A DNA stretch of 6,092 nucleotides from Paracoccaceae bacterium (lineage in GTDB: Bacteria > Pseudomonadota > Alphaproteobacteria > Rhodobacterales > Rhodobacteraceae), in NCBI GenBank assembly GCA_023134935.1, contig JAGLUD010000027.1, positions 1 through 6,092 on the forward strand, read 5' to 3'. The notes below the pieces were generated by a model that was not told the DNA's origin, searched no databases, and worked only from the letters and a program-made list of their open reading frames with translations. Of the stretch, positions 1 through 4,655 are shown piece after piece (within the stretch, counting starts at the first letter, position 1; each line of letters begins with the position of its first letter). Made by a program: the position numbers and the translations under genes.

Positions 1-315
1 GCGTATATATTTGACGGGTCAGGCACGTTTCGCGATGCCTCGCAGCCTTACGGGGTGCGGGTCGAAAAGGAAGTTGCCGGTGAAGAGGTGAACATTCGCG
101 ATATGTCCGGCAACCGTACCTTGGTACAGTTTGACACTGGCGACGAGATTACCGTTCAAGCTGGTGAACACGGCATGCGCTTCCTGCTGGTTTCGGGCGA
201 ACCAATTCAGGAACCCGTGGCGTGGCACGGGCCGATAGTGATGAACACACAGCAAGAATTACGACAAGCGATGCAGGACTTGAACAACGGGACGTTCATC
301 AAATCTCTGCAGTAA
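1..315 (+). CDS. Pirin family protein, C-terminal part (5' truncated by window edge)
   Basis: The frame is open from base 1 to the TAA at 313-315, giving 104 residues with no credible start. The GTG at 55 is an internal codon, because the reading frame continues upstream with family-like sequence (AYIFDGSGTFRD). The fragment matches the pirin C-terminal cupin domain. It has the FDG turn near residue 5, a beta-rich middle (TLVQFDTGDEITVQAGEHG), then RFLLVSGEPIQEPVAWHGP (60-78) followed by IVMNT and a helix of the type that closes pirin domains. Pirins are bicupin proteins. The metal site is in the N-terminal cupin, which is not visible here, so metal binding cannot be judged. Some bacterial pirins have quercetin 2,3-dioxygenase activity or act as redox or regulatory partners; which applies here is unknown. 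It is the only plus-strand gene and converges on the sixA-like gene with no intervening base. Confidence 0.88.
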   Translation, partial: AYIFDGSGTFRDASQPYGVRVEKEVAGEEVNIRDMSGNRTLVQFDTGDEITVQAGEHGMRFLLVSGEPIQEPVAWHGPIVMNTQQELRQAMQDLNNGTFIKSLQ

Positions 316-819
316 TCAGCCAAGATCGGCGGGCGTGATGTAGGTATCCAGATGCGTCGTGCCAAAATCGAGGCTTGCCCAGTCCCCTTGAACTTCCAGC
401 ACAGTCGTGCCGCCTGTCGGGTATTTATCAAACGCTGTGTGCGCGGGAGCGGGATCAACACGCAAAGCACGCGCCAAGCTGCCGATGCCGGGCATATGGG
501 CGATAACGAGCACGTTGTCGCCTGTTGCTGTCTTGCGGATAATATCGAGGATTTCTTCTGGAGATGCCATATAAAGCGCTGCCTCGGTAATAGCAGTCGG
601 AGAGTTTGTCAGGCTTCCGGACACTAGTTCCCAAGTTTCCTGACATCTGGCGGCGGAAGAAATGATGACTTGATCTGGGGCGTGCCCCGAGGTCTCCAAC
701 CATTTACCCAGAAGGTCGGCGGCTTTACGGCCACGCTCGCCCAAAGTGCGATCAACATCGGGAATATCTGAATCTGCCCATGAAGATTTGGCGTGGCGCA
801 TGAGGGTGAGTTTTTTCAT
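316..819 (-). CDS. SixA-type phosphohistidine phosphatase / histidine phosphatase superfamily
   Basis: This is a 167-residue protein from the ATG at 819 to the TGA at 316-318. It carries the histidine phosphatase (phosphoglycerate-mutase-like) signature at the N-terminus, LTLMRHAKSSW, with the catalytic Arg8-His9. It also has the DRTLGERGR segment (23-31), a second phosphate-pocket arginine in SSAARCQETW (Arg58), and the second catalytic histidine in VIAHMPGI (His108). Length and the RHAKSSW form fit the short SixA branch rather than mutases or alpha-ribazole phosphatases. E. coli SixA removes phosphate from phosphohistidine on signalling or phosphotransfer proteins; the substrate here is unknown. 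A good Shine-Dalgarno (AAAGGA, 828-833, 8 bases from ATG) lies in the last codons of the preceding ferredoxin-like gene, which ends 5 bases upstream. It is therefore very likely the last gene of that operon. Confidence 0.9.
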   Translation of the reverse strand: MKKLTLMRHAKSSWADSDIPDVDRTLGERGRKAADLLGKWLETSGHAPDQVIISSAARCQETWELVSGSLTNSPTAITEAALYMASPEEILDIIRKTATGDNVLVIAHMPGIGSLARALRVDPAPAHTAFDKYPTGGTTVLEVQGDWASLDFGTTHLDTYITPADLG

Positions 820-824
820 TCTTT

Positions 825-1448
825 TTATCCTTTATGAAACGCCCTCATGTGAAAGGCGGATTGCGAAGGCAATCGTTTGTTCTGCCCGACGGGACATGCG
901 CGGCGCACAATGCAGCCACTGGAAAGACACTCGGTTCCGGCATTATCGAGGTGCGCGTGGCACCTCGGAACGTCATATCCGTCTTTGGTCAAGGCTGCGG
1001 CAGGACATGCGGAAAGACAAGGCCTTTCTGCACATTTTTCACAAGGAGATGAACCGGTTGGCGATAAATCAAGCCGTGCCGGCACCAGCAACGCACCGCG
1101 ATAAGAAACAAACATCCCCGCTGTGTCATGCACCAGCAGCCCGACAGGCGATTGCCACGCGCGGCCACTTTTCAAAGCCCACCCGATAAACGGATGATAA
1201 GGCGGCCCTCCAAAGGGAAACAACGCCTCCGCCCCGAACGCATCGGCTAACCCACCGATAACTCGCCGGGACCAACGATCCATCGGGTTTTCTTTCTTTT
1301 CCAAATACTCACTACCCTGCGTGAAAACGGACCAGAACTCTGGTTCGTTTGGACCAAGTAGGACCATGGTCTGACCCTTATCGTGAAACGCCCCGAGCAC
1401 AGCCAGCCCGTTAGGGCCAGCCGCGTCCGAGATATCATCAAGCGTCAT
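825..1448 (-). CDS. QueG-like / ferredoxin-type protein with two probable [4Fe-4S] clusters
   Basis: A 207-residue soluble protein runs from the ATG at 1448 to the TAA at 825-827. The first ~120 residues carry no cysteines and are rich in conserved-looking blocks: VLLGPNEPEFW (29-39), DRWSRRVIG (57-65), ALFPFGGPPYHPF (75-87), SPVGLLVHDTAGMFVSYRGAL (100-120). The C-terminal third has eight cysteines: C136-x2-C139-x4-C144-x3-C148-Pro, then C163, C174, C179 and C185-Pro. Eight cysteines with two Cys-Pro ends suggest two [4Fe-4S] clusters. The overall plan (flavin/cobalamin-reductase-like N-terminal region, then ferredoxin module) recalls the core of QueG (epoxyqueuosine reductase). However, it is much shorter and the spacings differ from the standard CxxCxxCxxxCP, so I do not call it queG. 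It has no recognisable Shine-Dalgarno. Its ATG overlaps the TGA of the upstream sterol-desaturase-like gene (ATGA, 1445-1448), so translation is probably coupled. An electron-transfer role is inferred; the substrate is unknown. Confidence 0.85.
   Translation of the reverse strand: MTLDDISDAAGPNGLAVLGAFHDKGQTMVLLGPNEPEFWSVFTQGSEYLEKKENPMDRWSRRVIGGLADAFGAEALFPFGGPPYHPFIGWALKSGRAWQSPVGLLVHDTAGMFVSYRGALLVPARLDLSPTGSSPCEKCAERPCLSACPAAALTKDGYDVPRCHAHLDNAGTECLSSGCIVRRACPVGQNKRLPSQSAFHMRAFHKG
828..833 (-). promoter_or_regulatory. Shine-Dalgarno for the sixA-like gene, embedded in the upstream gene's end
   Basis: On the minus strand the last two sense codons of the ferredoxin-like gene (Lys-Gly) spell AAAGGA. 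This lies 8 bases before the ATG at 819. The placement supports that start codon and tight translational linkage of the two genes. Confidence 0.7.
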
Positions 1449-2239
1449 TTGCTGGTAAATGGCAGCTTCAGGTTCCAGAGCAACTTGCCGGGTTGCTCAT
1501 CTTGCCAACGTAGGCCGATCTCCATGTCTTCATGACCCGCTTTGGGTTGGGCGACGTAGGTGCGGAACATGCGGTCCCAGATTGAAAGGGAGAAACCGTA
1601 ATTGCTGTCATGCTCCTCGCGAACAACCGAGTGGTGGACGCGGTGCATGTCTGGTGTCACCAAAACGGTGCGAACAATCGCATCGACCCGTGGCGAGAGG
1701 CGGATGTTGGCGTGGTTGAACAGGGCGGAGCCGTTCAGGATGATCTCGAACAGGATCACTGCGAAGGCGGATGGGCCAAGGATGTAGATCAGGCCGATTT
1801 TTAACAACATCGACAGCGCGATTTCCAGTGGGTGGAAACGGATGGCGGTGGTGACGTCCATGTCGCGGTCTGCGTGGTGGACTTGATGTAAGCGCCAAAG
1901 TAGCGGGATTTTGTGGGTGATTAAATGTTGGAACCAGATCACGAAATCAAGGATCAGGATTGCGGCAATTACCTCGACCAATGCTGGTAAGTCGATGCTG
2001 TTAAACAGCCCCCAACCGTTTGCGCCAGCGTCAAGTGCGGCGCCGACGGACATGACTGGCAAAATGAACGCCATGATGTTCAAGGTCACGCTGTCGATAA
2101 TCGTAAGTCCCCAATTCACAAACCAGCGGCGGTTGCGGGGAACAGGGCGCGCGCGGCGCGGGATGACAGTCTCGATTATCGCGAAAAGCGCGAACAGGCC
2201 GAGAAAGACCGATAGACGGATGAGAGTTTCGTTTTCCAT
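1445..2239 (-). CDS. Sterol desaturase / fatty acid hydroxylase family membrane protein
   Basis: A 264-residue integral membrane protein with hydrophobic segments near residues 5-26, 41-69, 85-108 and 141-174. It shows the histidine-box pattern of the fatty acid hydroxylase superfamily: HLITH (His105/109), HQVHH (His118/121/122), RFHPLE (His136), FNHANI (His176) and HRVHH (His199/202/203). These ligate a non-haem di-iron centre at the cytoplasmic membrane face in the family, whose members hydroxylate or desaturate sterols, fatty acids, carotenoids or other lipids. The actual substrate cannot be read from sequence; many bacterial members occur in organisms without sterols. The ATG at 2239 fits a normal N-terminus (short polar start then first membrane helix), although no clear Shine-Dalgarno precedes it and the next in-frame Met is 55 residues on. 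It is the first gene of a probable three-gene unit and overlaps the iron-sulfur protein gene by 4 bases. Confidence 0.92.
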   Translation of the reverse strand: MENETLIRLSVFLGLFALFAIIETVIPRRARPVPRNRRWFVNWGLTIIDSVTLNIMAFILPVMSVGAALDAGANGWGLFNSIDLPALVEVIAAILILDFVIWFQHLITHKIPLLWRLHQVHHADRDMDVTTAIRFHPLEIALSMLLKIGLIYILGPSAFAVILFEIILNGSALFNHANIRLSPRVDAIVRTVLVTPDMHRVHHSVVREEHDSNYGFSLSIWDRMFRTYVAQPKAGHEDMEIGLRWQDEQPGKLLWNLKLPFTSK

Positions 2240-2322
2240 GTGCGGAACTTGGGCCTGAAAGGGCGGAAGATCAAGAGGGATGTGGCATTGTTACATACAA
2301 TAAACTGAATGTGTTGACCGTG
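2240..2322 (-). promoter_or_regulatory. argB / sterol-desaturase spacer: candidate promoter region with small inverted repeat
   Basis: This 83-base spacer is the largest non-coding stretch in the window. Its argB-proximal half (about 2281-2310) is AT-rich relative to the flanking genes. It contains a short perfect inverted repeat, attgt (2287-2291) and acaat (2297-2301), with 5 bases between. I see no convincing -35/-10 pair and no hairpin plus T-run terminator for argB. It is the most likely place for a promoter of the downstream three-gene unit, but read-through from argB is equally compatible. Confidence 0.3.
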
Positions 2323-3186
2323 TTACCTGCGGATCAGACTGCCAGCGCCGTGTTCGGTGAACAATTCCAGCAAACAGGCGTGCGGGGCGCGACCGTCGAG
2401 GATGACGACTGCACGCACACCGCCTTCGATTGCGTCTAGTGCTGTTTGGGTTTTGGGAATCATGCCACCTGCGATTACGCCCTCTTTGGTCAGGTCGGTG
2501 ACATGGTCTGGCGTTAGCTGCGTGATGACGTTGCCGTCGGCGTCTTTCACGCCGGACACGTCGGTCAGCAACAACAAACGGTCAGCGTCGAGGCCGGCGG
2601 CGATGGCACCTGCGGCAGTGTCGCCGTTGACGTTGTAGGTCTGGCCGTCTTCGCCGACCCCGACGGGAGCGATAACCGGAATCAGGTCGCTGTCGAGGAA
2701 GGTGTGCAGGACTTCGGGGTTGATTTTGACGGGCTCGCCGACGAACCCTAGGTCTGGCTTGGCTTTCTCGCAGACCATCAAGTTAGCGTCTTTACCAGAC
2801 AGTCCGACAGCCTTGCCGCCTTGCTTGTTGATCGCCCCGACGATGCGTTTGTTGACGGAACCGGATAGCACCATTTCGACGATCTTCATCGTTTCGGCGT
2901 CGGTCACGCGTTTGCCGTTTACGAATTCGGATTTCACGTTTTGCTTTTCCAGCATTTCGTTAATCATCGGGCCGCCGCCGTGGACGATAATCGGGTTCAC
3001 GTTGACCTGTTGCATCAGCACGATGTCACGCGCGAATTGCTCCATCGAGGCGTCGTCGCCCATCGCGTGGCCGCCGAATTTTATCACGACAATAGCCCCG
3101 TCATAGCGCTGCAGGAATGGCAGGGCTTCGCTTAGGGTTCTGGCTGTGGCAATCGAGTCGCGTTGCATCGCTTGTTGTAACTCCAT
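2323..3186 (-). CDS. argB: Acetylglutamate kinase (N-acetyl-L-glutamate 5-phosphotransferase)
   Basis: A 287-residue cytoplasmic enzyme that phosphorylates N-acetylglutamate with ATP, the second step of arginine biosynthesis. Amino acid kinase family motifs are all present: VIKFGG (34-39, phosphate-binding Lys36), VHGGGP (68-73), GKRVTD (91-96), NVNGDTAAG (185-193), LTDVSGV (207-213) and GGMIPK (240-245). The start is taken as the ATG at 3186. It has a strong GAGGAG Shine-Dalgarno at 3194-3199, 7 bases away, and gives the usual family length. An in-frame TTG 54 bases further upstream would add an unlikely extension across an intercistronic hairpin. About 30 residues, predicted helical ([20 protein letters not shown]), precede the first core strand. 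In the family such an N-terminal helix goes with hexamers feedback-inhibited by arginine, so that regulation is likely here but inferred. It lies 63 bases after engB on the same strand. Confidence 0.97.
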   Translation of the reverse strand: MELQQAMQRDSIATARTLSEALPFLQRYDGAIVVIKFGGHAMGDDASMEQFARDIVLMQQVNVNPIIVHGGGPMINEMLEKQNVKSEFVNGKRVTDAETMKIVEMVLSGSVNKRIVGAINKQGGKAVGLSGKDANLMVCEKAKPDLGFVGEPVKINPEVLHTFLDSDLIPVIAPVGVGEDGQTYNVNGDTAAGAIAAGLDADRLLLLTDVSGVKDADGNVITQLTPDHVTDLTKEGVIAGGMIPKTQTALDAIEGGVRAVVILDGRAPHACLLELFTEHGAGSLIRR

Positions 3187-3193
3187 CGGGTGG

Positions 3194-3199
3194 CTCCTC
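3194..3199 (-). promoter_or_regulatory. Shine-Dalgarno that fixes the argB start
   Basis: GAGGAG on the minus strand lies 7 bases before the ATG at 3186. It is the best ribosome-binding site in the window and decides between this start and the upstream in-frame TTG at 3240. Confidence 0.8.
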
Positions 3200-3221
3200 G
3201 TAGTTAGGGCCTGTTTAGCTG

Positions 3222-3241
3222 CTTGGGTCCGGAAACCCAAG
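3222..3241 (-). other. Intercistronic hairpin between engB and argB
   Basis: A perfect 7-bp stem, cttgggt (3222-3228) against acccaag (3235-3241), encloses a 6-base loop. It starts 8 bases after the engB stop and ends 22 bases before the argB Shine-Dalgarno. No U-run follows on the minus strand, so it is not a standard intrinsic terminator. It could be an mRNA-stabilising or attenuating element, or have no function. Confidence 0.4.
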
Positions 3242-3249
3242 ACCCGAGT

Positions 3250-3900
3250 TTATTCCATTGTGGCGATGATCGTTCGCAGGACATCTAGCCCTTCGCCTTT
3301 GTTCGAGGACGTAAGCACGATCTCGGGGTAGGCGGCGGGGAAATTGGTTAACGTTGCGCGGGTCTTGTCGATGATTTTGTCGAGTTCTGGCTTCAGCAGC
3401 TTGTCGCATTTGGTCAGGACAACTTGGAAAGTCACGGCGGACGATCCAAGCAGTTCCATAATTTCTTCATCCACGGCTTTGGGGCCGTGGCGCGCATCGA
3501 TCAGCAGGAATACGCGGCGCAACGTGGCGCGACCTTGCAGGTAGGCTTTCAGCAGGCGCTGCCATTTGGCGACGACGGCGATGGGGGCGTTGGCGAAGCC
3601 ATAGCCCGGAAGATCGACGAGGTAGTGTTCGTCGAGCAACGTGAAATAGTTGATTTCTTGTGTGCGACCTGGGGTGTTGGACGCGCGTGCTAAGGCTTTG
3701 CGGCCTGTCAACGCGTTGATCAGTGTGGATTTACCGACGTTGGAGCGGCCTGCGAAGCAGACTTCCATACGGTCGGCTGGCGGTAGGCCGTCCATTGCCA
3801 CGACGCCTTTTAGGAAGTCGGAATTGCCCGCAAAAAGTTTGCGGCCGATTTCGGCTGTGGCGTGGTCGGGAACTTCTGCGATGGGGAATTGGACGCTCAT
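3250..3900 (-). CDS. engB: Ribosome biogenesis GTP-binding protein EngB/YihA/YsxC
   Basis: A 216-residue TRAFAC-class GTPase needed for late assembly of the 50S ribosomal subunit. The G motifs are in order: G1 GRSNVGKST (51-59), G2 region NTPGRTQ (75-81), G3 DLPG (96-99) within the family-specific VDLPGYGFA, G4 TKCD (163-166) and G5 TSS (197-199). The RSNVGKS and PGYG(F/Y)A forms separate EngB from Era and Der. Length is normal for the family and the gene is intact. The ATG at 3900 has an AGAGG Shine-Dalgarno at 3908-3912, inside the 3' end of the MOSC gene. The ATG overlaps that gene's TGA (ATGA, 3897-3900), indicating coupled translation. It sits between the MOSC-protein gene and argB in the yidC unit. 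Confidence 0.97.
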   Translation of the reverse strand: MSVQFPIAEVPDHATAEIGRKLFAGNSDFLKGVVAMDGLPPADRMEVCFAGRSNVGKSTLINALTGRKALARASNTPGRTQEINYFTLLDEHYLVDLPGYGFANAPIAVVAKWQRLLKAYLQGRATLRRVFLLIDARHGPKAVDEEIMELLGSSAVTFQVVLTKCDKLLKPELDKIIDKTRATLTNFPAAYPEIVLTSSNKGEGLDVLRTIIATME

Positions 3901-4655
3901 GTTAGCACCTCTACTTGGTCTTCTTGGCGGATTCTGCCGGATTTGGTTACAACGGCGTATACACCCATTTCCTGATGGCCGAAATCTTTGTTCAACGTGC
4001 CGAGCATATCGACGTCTTTAACACCGGTTTCGACATTAACCGTCGTGGCCATGCAGCGTTTGATTTCTTCGCGAATTTCCAGCTCGGCTTCGCCAATGCT
4101 GATGCGCTTGCCGAGCATCTCTTTTTCGGCCCAAGGTTCCCATCCATCAATATGGATGTTCCCGCGCCAGCGCTCTGCTGAGAGGCTGGTCTCAACGATT
4201 TTCTCGATTTCGGCATGGGATGCCAGATTGATGATCGAGATCGATTGGAAATCTGTATCGGTCATCGGTTGGGCCGCGCTAACCAAACGGGCGGGCAACA
4301 TGCGCGAGCCGTTAGAAATAGGCATGACCCATTGCACGAAATGATTGGCGTCGCCTTCGTCATCGGGATTGATCGTGATGTCATCGCGGTCGGGATGGCT
4401 AAGCGTGATCTTGTTCAGGCGTTCGTCTACGTAGGCAGTGATCGCTTGCAACCGAGGGGACTTGGCCCCGATAGAGAATTGGTTACAGGGCTGCCAGCTT
4501 GGGCGTTCCACATCAAAGCACGACCGTTCGTGGGCGACGGCCCAGACGCGATCCCACGGAAGGCATTTGCCCTCAGTCAGGAACGCTTCGGAGATTTCCT
4601 CGCGGCCGTGGCTTTTGATTGGATGTCGCCAGATATGTGCAACGTTTGCGGTCAT
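3897..4655 (-). CDS. MOSC domain-containing protein
   Basis: A 252-residue soluble protein. The N-terminal part has the MOSC N-terminal beta-barrel opening, IWRHPIKSHGREE (8-20), followed by the DR.WAV segment (35-40). The C-terminal MOSC domain includes INLAS (142-146), RWRGNIHIDG (162-171), and the diagnostic KRCMATTVNVETG block (199-211) with the conserved Cys201. It ends in GVYAVVTKSGRIRQEDQVEVL. MOSC domains occur in molybdenum cofactor sulfurases and in the YcbX/mARC molybdoenzymes, where the cysteine binds the cofactor or carries sulfur. The reaction here is unknown; no separate reductase or ferredoxin domain is fused. The ATG at 4655 overlaps the yidC TGA (ATGA, 4652-4655). The only AAGGA motif directly abuts the ATG, too close for an efficient Shine-Dalgarno, so translation probably depends on ribosomes finishing yidC. 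Confidence 0.92.
   Translation of the reverse strand: MTANVAHIWRHPIKSHGREEISEAFLTEGKCLPWDRVWAVAHERSCFDVERPSWQPCNQFSIGAKSPRLQAITAYVDERLNKITLSHPDRDDITINPDDEGDANHFVQWVMPISNGSRMLPARLVSAAQPMTDTDFQSISIINLASHAEIEKIVETSLSAERWRGNIHIDGWEPWAEKEMLGKRISIGEAELEIREEIKRCMATTVNVETGVKDVDMLGTLNKDFGHQEMGVYAVVTKSGRIRQEDQVEVLT

Noticed and set aside
55..57. GTG as the start of the pirin-like gene
   Set aside because: The same frame continues to base 1 with sequence typical of the pirin C-terminal domain, so this is an internal valine codon.
746..1189. Plus-strand open frame of 147 codons opposite the sixA-like and ferredoxin-like genes
   Set aside because: It spans the junction of two real minus-strand genes and has no recognisable domain or ribosome-binding site.
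2240..2322. Intrinsic terminator after argB
   Set aside because: No GC-rich stem followed by a T-run is visible on the minus strand; the 5-bp dyad is too weak and AT-rich to count.
3187..3240. 18-residue N-terminal extension of ArgB from a TTG at 3240
   Set aside because: The downstream ATG at 3186 has a strong, well-spaced Shine-Dalgarno and gives the family length; the extension would run through a hairpin and lacks family similarity.
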